A stretch of DNA of 64,000 nt, from the NCBI GenBank assembly GCA_964410215.1, contig CAYPHA010000011.1, positions 29,071 through 93,070 of the forward strand, read 5' to 3'. Positions 1-10,325 of the stretch are shown here, one piece after another; position 1 is the first letter of the stretch, and every line of letters starts with the position of its first letter. The DNA comes from CAYPHA01 sp964410215 (GTDB lineage: Bacteria > Calditrichota > Calditrichia > Calditrichales > CAYPHA01). The notes beneath the pieces are model-generated. The model saw only the letters and a program-made list of their open reading frames with translations. It searched no databases and was not told where the DNA came from. The position numbers were made by a program, and so were the translations under genes.

Positions 1-1424
1 CATTTTCTTTTTGGCCGGTACACATGCGTGCTCTGGCCAAAGAACATTTCAGCGGATTCCATGACTGTTTCAGACAGCGTGGGATGGGGATGGATCGATA
101 ATTTTACATCGGTAGCCAGGGCAGCCATTTCAATGGCCAGCACACCCTCGGCGATCAGTTCTCCGGCACCGGCTCCACAGATTCCCATTCCCAGAATCCG
201 TTCCGTCTCCGGATCGATGATCAGTTTGGTCAGGCCGTCCGTGCGATCCATGGTCATAGCTCTTCCTGACGCGGCCCAGGGGAAGCGCATTACCTTAACC
301 GGAATATTTTTATCTTTGGCTTCGGTTTCCGTAAGACCGCACCAGGCCAGTTCGGGATCGGTAAAGACAACGGCCGGGATGGCTACCGGTTCAAAGGCAA
401 CTTTATGTCCGGCGATGGCTTCCACGGCAACCCGGCCTTCCGCAGAAGCCTTGTGAGCCAGCATGGGCTCACCGGCAATATCGCCTATCGCATAAACAGA
501 AGGTTCGGCTGTCATGCGCCTGGCATCCACTTCAACAAATCCCTTGCTGTCAATTTTAACCCGGGTGTTTTCAAGTCCGATATTCTCGCTGTTCGGCTTG
601 CGCCCGATGGAAACCATTACTTTATCGAACTTCATTTCAGAAGCGGGCAGATCATCACCTTCGAAGCGGACTTTAATGCCGCTCTTCACTTCTTTCATCT
701 CGACGACTTTGGTATTGAGCAGGATATTTTCAAATTTTGCTTCGAGGCGTTTATGCAGAACTTTTGCCAGATCCCGGTCGGCACCCGGCAGAATGCCCGG
801 GAGCATCTCGACAACGGTCACTTTCGTGCCAAGGGCGGCGTAAACGGACCCCATTTCCAGGCCGATATAGCCACCACCGACAACGAGCATCGTCGACGGA
901 ATATCATCCAGCTCGAGTGCGCCGGTCGAGTTCAATACGCGTTTGCTGTCCGGAATGAGACCGGGTATGGTCGCCGGTCGGGAACCGGTAGCCAGTACCG
1001 CATAATCGAATTGAAGCGCATATTTATCGCCTTCAATCGGGGTTAATTCCAGCGTATGGTCATCTGTGAAGATGGCTCGTCCCTGTATGTGTTTTATTTT
1101 ACGTTGTTTGATGAGCTGACCCAAACCGCCGGTCAGTTTTGTAACCACGCTGTTTTTCCAGGAACGCAGCTTATCAATATCAATCTGAGGTTTTTCAAAC
1201 GTAACACCCCAGTTCTTCGCTTCTTCCGCTTCGGAAACAAGCTTGGCGATATGTAAAAGCGCTTTGGATGGAATACAGCCGCGATACAGGCAGACCCCTC
1301 CCGGATTCGGTTCAGGATCAATCAGGGTAACTTCAAGGCCGAGGTCGGCCGCCAGAAAGGCCGCTGCATATCCCCCGGGCCCTCCTCCGATAACTGCGAG
1401 ATGTGTTTTTTCATGTGTCGACAT
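1..1424 (-). CDS. lpdA: Dihydrolipoyl dehydrogenase (E3), 3' end cut by window edge
   Basis: E3 flavoprotein that reoxidises the dihydrolipoyl arm of the pyruvate dehydrogenase complex and reduces NAD+. Read from position 1424 the frame stays open to the window edge (474 codons). Visible are an N-terminal FAD loop (IGGGPGGYAAA), the redox-active disulfide in GGVCLYRGCIPSK, a second dinucleotide loop (VVGGGYIGLEMGS) near the middle, and the C-terminal interface motif HPHPTLSETV with the catalytic-base histidine. The readable end (VYRPKRK) resembles the usual C-terminal tail, so the stop is probably only a few bases outside. A GGAG precedes the ATG by six bases. It is the third gene of an aceE-aceF-lpd operon. 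Family assignment is firm; only the last residues are unseen. Confidence 0.96.
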   Translation of the reverse strand, partial: MSTHEKTHLAVIGGGPGGYAAAFLAADLGLEVTLIDPEPNPGGVCLYRGCIPSKALLHIAKLVSEAEEAKNWGVTFEKPQIDIDKLRSWKNSVVTKLTGGLGQLIKQRKIKHIQGRAIFTDDHTLELTPIEGDKYALQFDYAVLATGSRPATIPGLIPDSKRVLNSTGALELDDIPSTMLVVGGGYIGLEMGSVYAALGTKVTVVEMLPGILPGADRDLAKVLHKRLEAKFENILLNTKVVEMKEVKSGIKVRFEGDDLPASEMKFDKVMVSIGRKPNSENIGLENTRVKIDSKGFVEVDARRMTAEPSVYAIGDIAGEPMLAHKASAEGRVAVEAIAGHKVAFEPVAIPAVVFTDPELAWCGLTETEAKDKNIPVKVMRFPWAASGRAMTMDRTDGLTKLIIDPETERILGMGICGAGAGELIAEGVLAIEMAALATDVKLSIHPHPTLSETVMESAEMFFGQSTHVYRPKRK

Positions 1425-1455
1425 TATATGCTCCGTTTAAACGCGTTTTCCACGC

Positions 1456-2790
1456 TTATCCTTCAAGTGATAATAAAAAGGGTTGTTCCAGTGCCTGTGA
1501 TATCCAGCTCAGAAAGCGCATGGCATCCGCACCGTCTATAATACGGTGATCATAGGTCAGGGACAAAGGCAACAAAAGACGGGGCACAAATTCATCGTCC
1601 TTGTATACCGGCTCCATTTTTCCCCTGGAGACACCGAGAATGGCCACTTCCGGGCTGTTGACAATCGGTGTAAAGGCCGTACCTCCGATACCGCCCAGGT
1701 TGGAGATGCTGAAATTCCCGCCCTGCATTTCATCGAGGGAAAGTTTTTTATTACGTGCTTTTTCGGCAAGCCGGGTCATTTCCACGGCAATTTCGATGAT
1801 ATTTTTCTGGTCCACGTCTTTAATAACCGGAACCAGAAGTCCCCGATCCGTATCGACCGCAATACCGATGTTGTAATACTTCTTATAAATGATTTCCTTG
1901 TTCTGCATATCGATACTGCTGTTGAACTGTGGGAATTGATGGAGTGCGGCTTCCACGAATTTGGTCAGTATGGCCGTCATCGTCAGTTTGCCGCCAGCGG
2001 CTTCGGCCTTTTTGGCATATTGTTTTCTCAGTTTTTCGATTTCCGTAATGTCAGCTTTCTCAAACTGGGTAACCTGGGGGATGGTTGCCCAGGCATAACT
2101 GAGGTGGGTGGCGGTTTTCTGACGTACATTGCTCATGGACTGTGTATCCACCTGTCCCCATTTCGAAAAATCGGGTAACGGTTCGGCATCAAATCCTTTA
2201 AATACGGAAGATTGCGCCGAGCGCTGGCGGTTAAGGAGCTTGGAATAGCTCTTTACATCGTCAACGGAGATGCGTCCTCCCGGTCCGGTTCCGGGCACCT
2301 GGTTGATATCGATGCCGATTTCCCGTGCGAAACGACGCACGGAAGGGGCGGCCGGTGCGATATCCCCGGGCGACCTGGCGGGTTCAAAGGAAACCGCTTT
2401 CTGTTCAGTCGCGGGTGCAGGTGTTTTTTCCTCCTTATCTGCCTCCGGTTTTTTCTCAGCTGCCGGCGCTTCTTCATCCGCGGCGGCAGCCGGTTGCTGA
2501 TCCTCTGCAGCTGTTGATGACTCCGGTTCCGGCGCTTTCTTTTCCGCGGTTGTACCGGCGTCAAACTCCAGAATGGGCTGCCCGACTTTTACTTCATCAC
2601 CTTCTTTTATCATGATTTTTTTTACTACACCTTCGGATTCGAAAGGGAGCTCAATCACAGCTTTATCCGTCTCCAGCTCAAGGATCGCCTGATCAGGAGA
2701 GATACTGTCACCTACCGAAACCATGATCGATGTTATGGTTCCCGAGACAATACCTTCACCGAGGTCAGGAAGTTTAAATTCTGTTGCCAT
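1456..2790 (-). CDS. aceF: Dihydrolipoamide acetyltransferase (PDH E2)
   Basis: E2 core of pyruvate dehydrogenase; moves the acetyl group from the lipoyl arm to CoA. The 444 residues show one lipoyl domain (residues 1-78, lipoylated Lys in ELETDKAVIELP), a long Ala/Pro/Glu-rich linker, a peripheral-subunit-binding domain (about 148-185, PSVRRFAREIGIDINQVPGT) and the catalytic domain ending with YDHRIIDGADAMRFL, which holds the active-site His and Asp. One lipoyl domain instead of the two or three of enteric AceF is common outside Proteobacteria. AAGGAAATATC precedes the ATG. It lies 41 bases after aceE and 31 before lpd, in one operon. The linker is low-complexity, which explains several long open frames on the other strand. 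Confidence 0.96.
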   Translation of the reverse strand: MATEFKLPDLGEGIVSGTITSIMVSVGDSISPDQAILELETDKAVIELPFESEGVVKKIMIKEGDEVKVGQPILEFDAGTTAEKKAPEPESSTAAEDQQPAAAADEEAPAAEKKPEADKEEKTPAPATEQKAVSFEPARSPGDIAPAAPSVRRFAREIGIDINQVPGTGPGGRISVDDVKSYSKLLNRQRSAQSSVFKGFDAEPLPDFSKWGQVDTQSMSNVRQKTATHLSYAWATIPQVTQFEKADITEIEKLRKQYAKKAEAAGGKLTMTAILTKFVEAALHQFPQFNSSIDMQNKEIIYKKYYNIGIAVDTDRGLLVPVIKDVDQKNIIEIAVEMTRLAEKARNKKLSLDEMQGGNFSISNLGGIGGTAFTPIVNSPEVAILGVSRGKMEPVYKDDEFVPRLLLPLSLTYDHRIIDGADAMRFLSWISQALEQPFLLSLEG

Positions 2791-2831
2791 GATATTTCCT
2801 TAATTTTCAAAAATGTCCGTTCAAATATTTT

Positions 2832-5522
2832 TTAACTGATCATGGGATTGGCTTTTTCCGGATCGATATCCATTTCTTTTATCGCTTTGGTTACGACTTC
2901 CGGTTTAACCTGTCCCTCTTTCATGAGCATGTACAGAGATGCCAGGACGATATAGCGTTCGTCGACCTCGAAGAAATTTCGCAAATGCCGGCGTCCGTCA
3001 CTGCGTCCGAAACCATCAGTGCCCAGGCTGAACATGGGTCCGGGAATCCATTTTGCGATGGACTCGGGTAACGCCTTGACATAATCGCTTGCGGCAACAA
3101 AAACACTTCCGGTATTTTTCAGCAGACCGGTTACATAGGGAACCTTTGCTTTCTTATCCGGATGAAAAAGGTTCCAGCGCTCTGTATCGATGGCATCCTG
3201 GTGCAATTCCTTGTAGCTGGTCACACTCCAGACATCCGCAGCGACTTTATATTTATCAGCAAGTAGTTTCTGTGCTGACAGCACTTTATTCAGGATGGCG
3301 CCGCTTCCAAGCAGTTGTACTTTCATTTTCGCGTTTTTGAGGCTGGAGGCCTTGAACTTGTACATACCCTTTATGATGCCCTCTTTGATGTTTTTGCCTT
3401 TGGGCATGGCCGGTTGTACATAGTTTTCATTCATTACCGTCAGATAATAGAACACGGGTTCCTGTTTGACATACATGCGTTCGATACCGTCACGAATGAT
3501 CACGGCCAGCTCATAGGCAAAAGCAGGATCATAGGCTTTAAGATTCGGATAGGGATATGCCAGCAGATGACTGTTGCCGTCCTGATGCTGCAGACCCTCG
3601 CCGGCCAGTGTCGTGCGCCCGGCAGTGCCCCCCAGCAGGAAGCCCCGGGCCCGCATATCACCGGCCGCCCAGATCAGATCGCCGATACGCTGTAAACCAA
3701 ACATGGAGTAAAATATAAAGAAGGGTATGGTATTGATGCCGTGATTGGCATAGGCCGTGGCTGCAGCGATAAAGGTCGACATGGAACCGGCTTCCGTTAT
3801 GCCTTCCTCGAATATCTGACCGTCTTTGGCTTCTTTATAATAAAGCAGACTTTCCTTATCAACCGGCTCATAAAGCTGACCGACGTGTGAATAGATGCCG
3901 ATCTGTCTGAAAAGCGCTTCCATGCCGAAGGTGCGTGCCTCGTCCGGAACGATGGGAACGATGAGATCTCCCAGTTCTTTATCACGAAGCAGCTTGGACA
4001 GCACGCGGACAAACACCATGGTTGTAGAGACTTCCCGGTCCTGGGTGCCTTCATAAAACTCCTCAAACAGGGATTCGGCCGGTGTCTTTACTGCGGTGCT
4101 CTTAATCCGCCGTGTCGGCATATAACCGTTCAGCTGCTTCCTTCTTTCATGAAGATATTGCATTTCCGGGGAATCATCATCCGGTTTATAAAAAGGAACG
4201 GTATCGATGTCTTCATCCGAAATGGGGATACCAAACCGGGAGCGGAATTCGCGCAGTTCCTGCTCGTTGAGCTTTTTCTGCTGGTGTGTTATATTTTTAC
4301 CTTCACCCGCTTCACCGAGACCATAACCTTTAACGGTACGGGCAAGTATCACCGTCGGAGCGCCCTTATGTTCGGTTGCCGCTTTGAAGGCGGCATACAC
4401 TTTTTCCGGATCATGACCTCCCAGGCGAAGCTTGGCCAGCTGGTCATCGGAAAGGTGTTCCACCATTTTCAGCAGTTGCGGGTATTTACCCCAGAAATGT
4501 TTGCGGAGATAAGCACCGCCCTTAACGACATAATTCTGATATTCCCCGTCGACGACTTCTCCCATGCGTTTTACCAGCCATCCTTCGGTGTCCCGGGCCA
4601 GCAGCGGATCCCAGTCGCTGCCCCAGATTGCTTTTATCACATTCCAGCCGGCGCCGCGAAATACCGTTTCCAGTTCCTGGATGACTTTTCCGTTCCCGCG
4701 TACAGGGCCGTCAAGCCGCTGAAGGTTGCAGTTAATGACGAAAATAAGATTGTCCAGATTCTCCCTTGTTGCCAGCGAAATGGCCCCGAGGGCTTCCGGT
4801 TCGTCGGTTTCGCCGTCTCCCAGAAATGCCCAGACCTTCTCTCCGGTGGATTCCTTTAAACCGCGGTCCTCCAGATAGCGGTTAAAGCGGGCCTGGTATA
4901 TAGCCATAATCGGTCCCAGTCCCATGGAAACCGTGGCGAACTGCCAGAAATCGGGTTTCAGCCAGGGATGGGGATAGGATGGCAATCCCGGGCTGGTATG
5001 TCCTTCATGTCGGAAATTTTTCAGTTCATCCATGCTGAGGCGCCCCTCCAGAAAAGCCCGGGCATAGATACCAGGTGAGGCATGTCCCTGGAAATAGACC
5101 ATATCGCCTGAAAACTTATCGGTTGGTGCCCGGAAAAAATGGTTAAAACCGATCTCATACAGGGTAGCGGCGGAAGCATAGGTTGAAATGTGGCCGCCGA
5201 TACCGTTTTCCACCCGGTTGGCACGGACCACCATGGCCATCGCATTCCAGCGGATGATGCTCTTGATGCGGCGCTCAATCTCACGGCTTCCCGGGAAAAC
5301 CGGTTGCTCTGACGCCGGAATGGAGTTGATATGCGGTGTGCTGGCCGTAAACGGAAGTTTGATGCCGGACGCATAGGCGCGCATCTGCAGTTCACTCAGT
5401 AGTTTTTTTACCCGTTCGTCACCACCATGCTGGATGACATAATCCAGGGATTCCAGCCATTCTTTTATTTCAATAAGCTCGATATCCTCGTCTAAGTGGT
5501 TCATTTTTTGTTCTGTACTCAT
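2832..5522 (-). CDS. aceE: Pyruvate dehydrogenase E1, homodimeric type
   Basis: Thiamine-diphosphate-dependent decarboxylase that starts the pyruvate dehydrogenase reaction. At 896 residues it matches the single-chain AceE family rather than the alpha/beta E1. The ThDP/Mg motif is visible as GDGETDEPEALGAISLA followed about 30 residues later by NCNLQRLDGPVRGN; HISTYASAATLYEIGFNHFF and VYFQGHASPGIYARAFLEGR are typical AceE blocks, as is GEGLQHQDGNSH in the C-terminal half. Start is ATG with GAGG eight bases upstream. It is first in the aceE-aceF-lpd operon. The 235 bases upstream, after the parC terminator, must carry its promoter; I see no convincing PdhR-like operator there. Confidence 0.97.
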   Translation of the reverse strand: MSTEQKMNHLDEDIELIEIKEWLESLDYVIQHGGDERVKKLLSELQMRAYASGIKLPFTASTPHINSIPASEQPVFPGSREIERRIKSIIRWNAMAMVVRANRVENGIGGHISTYASAATLYEIGFNHFFRAPTDKFSGDMVYFQGHASPGIYARAFLEGRLSMDELKNFRHEGHTSPGLPSYPHPWLKPDFWQFATVSMGLGPIMAIYQARFNRYLEDRGLKESTGEKVWAFLGDGETDEPEALGAISLATRENLDNLIFVINCNLQRLDGPVRGNGKVIQELETVFRGAGWNVIKAIWGSDWDPLLARDTEGWLVKRMGEVVDGEYQNYVVKGGAYLRKHFWGKYPQLLKMVEHLSDDQLAKLRLGGHDPEKVYAAFKAATEHKGAPTVILARTVKGYGLGEAGEGKNITHQQKKLNEQELREFRSRFGIPISDEDIDTVPFYKPDDDSPEMQYLHERRKQLNGYMPTRRIKSTAVKTPAESLFEEFYEGTQDREVSTTMVFVRVLSKLLRDKELGDLIVPIVPDEARTFGMEALFRQIGIYSHVGQLYEPVDKESLLYYKEAKDGQIFEEGITEAGSMSTFIAAATAYANHGINTIPFFIFYSMFGLQRIGDLIWAAGDMRARGFLLGGTAGRTTLAGEGLQHQDGNSHLLAYPYPNLKAYDPAFAYELAVIIRDGIERMYVKQEPVFYYLTVMNENYVQPAMPKGKNIKEGIIKGMYKFKASSLKNAKMKVQLLGSGAILNKVLSAQKLLADKYKVAADVWSVTSYKELHQDAIDTERWNLFHPDKKAKVPYVTGLLKNTGSVFVAASDYVKALPESIAKWIPGPMFSLGTDGFGRSDGRRHLRNFFEVDERYIVLASLYMLMKEGQVKPEVVTKAIKEMDIDPEKANPMIS

Positions 5523-5731
5523 GTTTTATACCTCAAGGTTTCCGGTAATATAAAATGTTCAATCCGATCAGCCGTTTCTAATCCGGCCCCCTGTATGAAC
5601 TAAGAATGTGCATAAATAATTTCGAACGCTATTACCCTGTATAATCAAAAACACAAACTGCTGAATCAGCTAGCGTTGTTGCCAGAGTGATGTCAGGGAT
5701 ACGCGGAATATAAAGAATTATCGGATGACAT

Positions 5732-5756
5732 ACAAAACAGGGGAGCCATCCCCCTG
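5732..5756 (-). terminator. Rho-independent terminator after parC
   Basis: On the minus strand, immediately after the parC stop, CAGGGG pairs with CCCCTG around a short loop and is followed by TTTTGT. It separates parE-parC from the pyruvate dehydrogenase operon, which therefore needs its own promoter between 5523 and 5731. Confidence 0.7.
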
Positions 5757-5757
5757 C

Positions 5758-8376
5758 TTACGTTTTTTTGCTGAAGAGGTCCATCTGATTCTCATCCTTG
5801 TCGGGGGCGTCATCCGGTTTTTCCGTTGATTCAGGATCTGCAATGATAATTTCCGGCTCCGAACTCTCCAATTGTTTGACGCCGGTGACCCGGTAGTTAC
5901 TGAGAATATTACCCTGGGCTTTCCATCCCTTGATGTCTACCAGGTCATTGATTGCGAGGATATCTTTCATGGGCGTTTTGGATTTCCCCTTCAGATAATG
6001 CATTTCGATCTGTGGATTTGCCGATGTCGTTACCATGGCCAGAAAGGATCCTTTTTCCTCGGCGATAAATGGAAATTGTTTATTCTGCGTTAATGTCTCC
6101 ACTTTAAAGCGTTTGACATAGTAGCGTTTTTTTTCGCCGTGATAGTAGATGGCAGCGATAACGGTCTCAGGATTGTACTGTTCGATAATCAGGGTTTTTT
6201 CCGGATCATAATGGTTGCTGAGATCAAATTCACTCAGTCTGTAATGGCCCTCTTTATTGACGGAGAGGATCAGATCGTCGCCTTCGAAATTACCGAGATA
6301 GTTACCCCGTTCGTCTGTATTCAATCTTCCGACGGCGTCATCATACCACAAATCGAGTCCGCCGAGGGTCGAGGTGCCGACTTCCTTCTGCACGATTTTC
6401 TGAACCGGGTATTTGGAAAGGATATTGCCCTGTGCGCCCCGGCCTTTGATGGTCAGGTCACCAAAATCAAAATCATATACTTTAATCCGCGCCCGGCACT
6501 TGGATGAAAGGTGTACGGTTATTATTTCCGATTCACTGTTCGGATTGGCCGTAAAGTATAATACGCGGGATCCCTTGTTTCCCTTGGTCAGATCATACGG
6601 TTTGTCCCTGGTAATAGCGGTGACCGGAAAACGTTTGATATAACTGACGCCGGTCTTGCCGTCGCTGTATACCATATTATAAATCATGCGCTCGTCGTTT
6701 TTCTTCCAGACACCGGCATGGATAATATCTTTTCCCACGAAGGATTTATCGGCAACGCGGGTCACCAGAAAACTGCCGTTTTGCAGGAAGACAATGATGT
6801 CGTCCAGGTCCGAACAGTCGCAGACATATTCATCCTTTTTCAGTCCATAACCGATAAAACCGTCTTTGCGGTTAACATACAGTTTCATATTGGCGACGGC
6901 GACCTGGGATACCTCGATGTTGTCAAAGGATCGGATTTCCGTCCGCCGTTCGCGTCCTTTGCCGTATTTTTCCTTCAGTTTCAGGAAATAAGCAATGGCA
7001 TATTCCGTGAGGTGTTCCAGGTGATGGGCAACCTGGGCCATCTCTTCTTCCAGCGCATTAATTGCTTCATCGGCCTTGAACGTATTGTATTTTGAAATGC
7101 GTTTGATTTTTATTTCCGTCAGCTTGATGATGTCGTCCCGGGTGATTTCTCTGCGGAAGAGGTCCTTATACGGCTCCAGACCCTTGTCGATGGTCTCGAG
7201 AACGGATTCCCAGGTCTCACATTCTTCGATATCACGGTAAATGCGTTTTTCAATGAAGATTTTTTCCAGTGAAGAAAAATGCCATTTTTCCGCCAGCTCC
7301 TGCTGCTTGAGGGTAAGTTCCATTTTAAGCAGGCGCACCGTATACTCGGTTGAAAAACGCAGCATATCGTTTACGCTGAGAAAATAAGGTTTTTCATCGA
7401 TGATGACACAGGCATTGGGCGAGATAGAGACTTCACAATCCGTAAAAGCGTAAAGAGCATCGATGGTCATATCGGGCGAAACATTTGGCGGCAGCTCGAT
7501 AAAAATTTCGATATTCTTGGCTGTATTATCGACCACACGTTTTATTTTTATCTTATTATTATCATTGGCTTTTACAATGGATTCAATCAGGCTGGTTGTG
7601 GTTGTCCCAAAAGGAATATCCCGGAGGACGAGCGTTTTCTTGTCTTGAACCTCGATCCGGGCGCGGACACGTATTTTTCCACCGCGTTTTCCTTCATTAT
7701 AATGACTGAAATCGGCCAGGCCGCCGGTCGGGAAGTCGGGAAGCAGGTTGACCGGCTTCTTTTCAAGGATGGCAACGGATCCGTCCAGCAGTTCATTAAA
7801 ATTGTGCGGCATAATCTTTGTGGAAAGACCCACGGCGATACCTTCCGCACCCTGGGCCAGCAGCAGCGGAAACTTCATGGGCAGATTGATGGGCTCTTCT
7901 TTGCGGCCGTCATAGGAACGCTGCCATTGGGTGGTCTGCGAATTGAAGGCCACTTCCAGGGCAAATTTTGACAGGCGGGCCTCGATATACCGGGCAGCCG
8001 CTGCATTGTCTCCGGTACGTATATCGCCCCAGTTGCCCTGGGTTTCAATCATAAGGTCTTTCTGACCCAGATTGACAATGGCATCACCGATAGCGGCATC
8101 CCCGTGGGGATGGTACTGCATGGTCTGTCCGATGATATTGGCCACTTTATTGAAACGGCCGTCATCCATCACCTTCATGGCATGGAAAATCCGGCGCTGG
8201 ACCGGTTTCAATCCGTCATTTATAGCAGGAACAGCCCGTTCCAGTATTACATAGGAAGCATAATCGAGAAACCAGTTCCCATACATTTCACTGACATGGG
8301 TGGCTTCTTTAATCTTTCCATTTTCTTTCCATTCCGAACCCTGCTCTTCAGGGGGTGTTTCTTTCTTCTCAGGCAT
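5758..8376 (-). CDS. parC: DNA topoisomerase IV subunit A
   Basis: Breakage-reunion subunit of a type IIA topoisomerase that decatenates daughter chromosomes. The 872-residue protein has the GyrA/ParC core: the QRDR-like block HPHGDAAIGDAI near residue 90, and the catalytic tyrosine (Tyr130) in AAAARYIEARL. The C-terminal third is a variable beta-pinwheel region and lacks a clear GyrA box, which with the partner argues for ParC rather than GyrA. A TTG codon nine bases upstream is also in frame, but ATG at 8376 is the better start. It overlaps the parE stop by eight bases, so the two are translationally coupled. The acidic tail (DAPDKDENQMDLFSKKT) is typical of FCB-group ParC. Confidence 0.93.
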   Translation of the reverse strand: MPEKKETPPEEQGSEWKENGKIKEATHVSEMYGNWFLDYASYVILERAVPAINDGLKPVQRRIFHAMKVMDDGRFNKVANIIGQTMQYHPHGDAAIGDAIVNLGQKDLMIETQGNWGDIRTGDNAAAARYIEARLSKFALEVAFNSQTTQWQRSYDGRKEEPINLPMKFPLLLAQGAEGIAVGLSTKIMPHNFNELLDGSVAILEKKPVNLLPDFPTGGLADFSHYNEGKRGGKIRVRARIEVQDKKTLVLRDIPFGTTTTSLIESIVKANDNNKIKIKRVVDNTAKNIEIFIELPPNVSPDMTIDALYAFTDCEVSISPNACVIIDEKPYFLSVNDMLRFSTEYTVRLLKMELTLKQQELAEKWHFSSLEKIFIEKRIYRDIEECETWESVLETIDKGLEPYKDLFRREITRDDIIKLTEIKIKRISKYNTFKADEAINALEEEMAQVAHHLEHLTEYAIAYFLKLKEKYGKGRERRTEIRSFDNIEVSQVAVANMKLYVNRKDGFIGYGLKKDEYVCDCSDLDDIIVFLQNGSFLVTRVADKSFVGKDIIHAGVWKKNDERMIYNMVYSDGKTGVSYIKRFPVTAITRDKPYDLTKGNKGSRVLYFTANPNSESEIITVHLSSKCRARIKVYDFDFGDLTIKGRGAQGNILSKYPVQKIVQKEVGTSTLGGLDLWYDDAVGRLNTDERGNYLGNFEGDDLILSVNKEGHYRLSEFDLSNHYDPEKTLIIEQYNPETVIAAIYYHGEKKRYYVKRFKVETLTQNKQFPFIAEEKGSFLAMVTTSANPQIEMHYLKGKSKTPMKDILAINDLVDIKGWKAQGNILSNYRVTGVKQLESSEPEIIIADPESTEKPDDAPDKDENQMDLFSKKT

Positions 8377-10222
8377 ATTCTTCAACCAGGTCTTTTTCTA
8401 TACGTAAATTTTCTATAATATACTGTTGCCGTTCCGGGGTATTCTTTCCCATAAAATAAGCGAGAAGCTTCTGCAGGGATGTTTTTTCTTTCAGTACGAG
8501 CGGTTCCAGTCGAATTTCATCCTTGATAAACCGTTCAAATTCTCCGGGTGAAATTTCACCAAGTCCCTTAAAGCGTGTGATCTCGGCCTGCTTGCCGTAT
8601 TTCTGTACCGCATTTTTCTTTTCGTCTTCCGTAAAACAGTACGTCGTCTCTTTTTTGTTCCGCACGCGGAAAAGGGGCGTTTCCAGCACGAACACGTGAC
8701 CGTTTCGCACGAGATCGGGGAAGAACTGCAGGAAGAACGTCATCAGCAGCAGACGGATATGCATACCGTCCACATCGGCATCCGTGGCGATGACGATGTT
8801 GTTGTAACGAAGGTCCTCCAGATCCTGTTCAATATTCAGCGCATGCTGCAACAGGTTGAATTCCTCGTTTTCGTATACCACTTTTTTCGTCAGACCGAAG
8901 CAGTTCAGGGGTTTTCCACGCAAACTGAATACCGCCTGCGTATCCACATCCCGTGCCTTTGTTATGGAACCACTGGCAGAATCGCCTTCTGTAATAAACA
9001 GCGTGCTCTCGAAACGGCGCGCGTTTTTCAGATCATTGTAATGAATACGGCAATCCCGCAGTTTTTTGTTATGCAGATTGGCCTTTTTAGCGCGCTGGTT
9101 GGCCAGTTTTTTGATCCCGGCAATATCTTTCCGTTCCCGCTCCGATTGCAGGATACGTTTCTGTAGGGCTTCCGCCGTATTCGGATGCTTATGCAGATAA
9201 TCGTCAAGCTCCTTCTTTACATACTCGATTACATAGGCTCGCACGCTCGGGCCATCCGGTGCGACATTTAAGGAGCCCAGCTTGGTTTTTGTCTGCGACT
9301 CAAAAACCGGTTCCTGGATACGGACACTCAGTGCTGCAATTACCGAGGCCCGGATATCGCTGGCATCGAAGTCTTTTTTATAAAATTCACGAATGGTTTT
9401 TACGATGGCTTCTTTGAATGCGGACAGATGGGTGCCCCCCTGGGTTGTGAACTGCCCGTTGACAAAGGAATAATATTCTTCACCATACTGGTTGCCGTGT
9501 GTCAGGGCAAACTCAATGTCCTTGCTACGGGCATGAATAATCGGATAACGCATGTTTTCCGGATTGGTTTTGCGACTCAGCAGATCCAGCAGCCCGTTTT
9601 TGGAGAAGTATTTATTACCGTTAAAATTGATGGTTAAACCTGCATTCAGGTACACATAATTCCAAATCTGGTTTTCCAGGTAATCCGGTATGAAACGGTA
9701 ATTTTTGAAGATATCATCATCGGGTTCAAACACGATATAGGTTCCGTTTCTCAGACTCGACTTCTTTTCCGGTTCATCCTGAACCATGTTACCCCGCTCG
9801 AAATCAATTATTTTCGTCTTGTTATCTCTCACGGATTGCACGCGAAAATACCTGGACAGAGCGTTGACGGCCTTTGTCCCGACACCGTTGAGGCCAACCG
9901 ATTTCTGGAAAGCTTCGGTGTCATACTTACCGCCGGTATTTATTTTGGCTACGCAGTCGTACACTTTACCCAGGGGTATACCGCGCCCGTAATCACGTAC
10001 TTTCACCTGGTGCTCAGAAATGGTAACATCGATGGTTTTTCCATATCCCATGATGAATTCATCGATCGAATTGTCAATGGTTTCTTTGACAAGGATGTAA
10101 ATACCGTCATCCTGTGCGGATCCGTCGCCCAGTTTCCCGATATACATGCCCGGACGCATGCGTATGTGTTCACGCCAGTTGAGCGACCGGATACTTTCTT
10201 CAGTGTATTTGTGATTGTTCAT
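8369..10222 (-). CDS. parE: DNA topoisomerase IV subunit B
   Basis: ATPase subunit of topoisomerase IV. GHKL motifs are clear: KETIDNSIDEF (catalytic Glu and Mg-binding Asn), VRDYGRGIPLGK and GVGTKAVNALS. The TOPRIM domain shows LFITEGDSASGS and IATDADVDGMHIR, the acidic metal-binding residues. It ends with a conserved RFKGLGEISPGEF block. The open frame reaches back to a TTG at 10267, but ATG at 10222 (MNNHKYTEES) with AGGA upstream is the likelier start and gives 617 residues, a normal ParE length. It is first in a parE-parC operon whose promoter faces that of the helicase operon across a 267-base divergent region. Confidence 0.94.
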   Translation of the reverse strand: MNNHKYTEESIRSLNWREHIRMRPGMYIGKLGDGSAQDDGIYILVKETIDNSIDEFIMGYGKTIDVTISEHQVKVRDYGRGIPLGKVYDCVAKINTGGKYDTEAFQKSVGLNGVGTKAVNALSRYFRVQSVRDNKTKIIDFERGNMVQDEPEKKSSLRNGTYIVFEPDDDIFKNYRFIPDYLENQIWNYVYLNAGLTINFNGNKYFSKNGLLDLLSRKTNPENMRYPIIHARSKDIEFALTHGNQYGEEYYSFVNGQFTTQGGTHLSAFKEAIVKTIREFYKKDFDASDIRASVIAALSVRIQEPVFESQTKTKLGSLNVAPDGPSVRAYVIEYVKKELDDYLHKHPNTAEALQKRILQSERERKDIAGIKKLANQRAKKANLHNKKLRDCRIHYNDLKNARRFESTLFITEGDSASGSITKARDVDTQAVFSLRGKPLNCFGLTKKVVYENEEFNLLQHALNIEQDLEDLRYNNIVIATDADVDGMHIRLLLMTFFLQFFPDLVRNGHVFVLETPLFRVRNKKETTYCFTEDEKKNAVQKYGKQAEITRFKGLGEISPGEFERFIKDEIRLEPLVLKEKTSLQKLLAYFMGKNTPERQQYIIENLRIEKDLVEEYA

Positions 10223-10325
10223 ATCTGGATAATTCCTGTCCTTAACATCAGCCTCTAATATAAGCAATTTTCACAGGTTTTTCGCAATACGGCATTAAAA
10301 AAAGCATAAATTTGCGATTGTGTTA

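Noticed and set aside
405..1046. Plus-strand open frames over the left 1.4 kb
   Set aside because: Shadows of the partial lpd gene on the minus strand, which has all family motifs.
4149..4859. 236-codon open frame on the plus strand
   Set aside because: Antisense to aceE and without any family resemblance.
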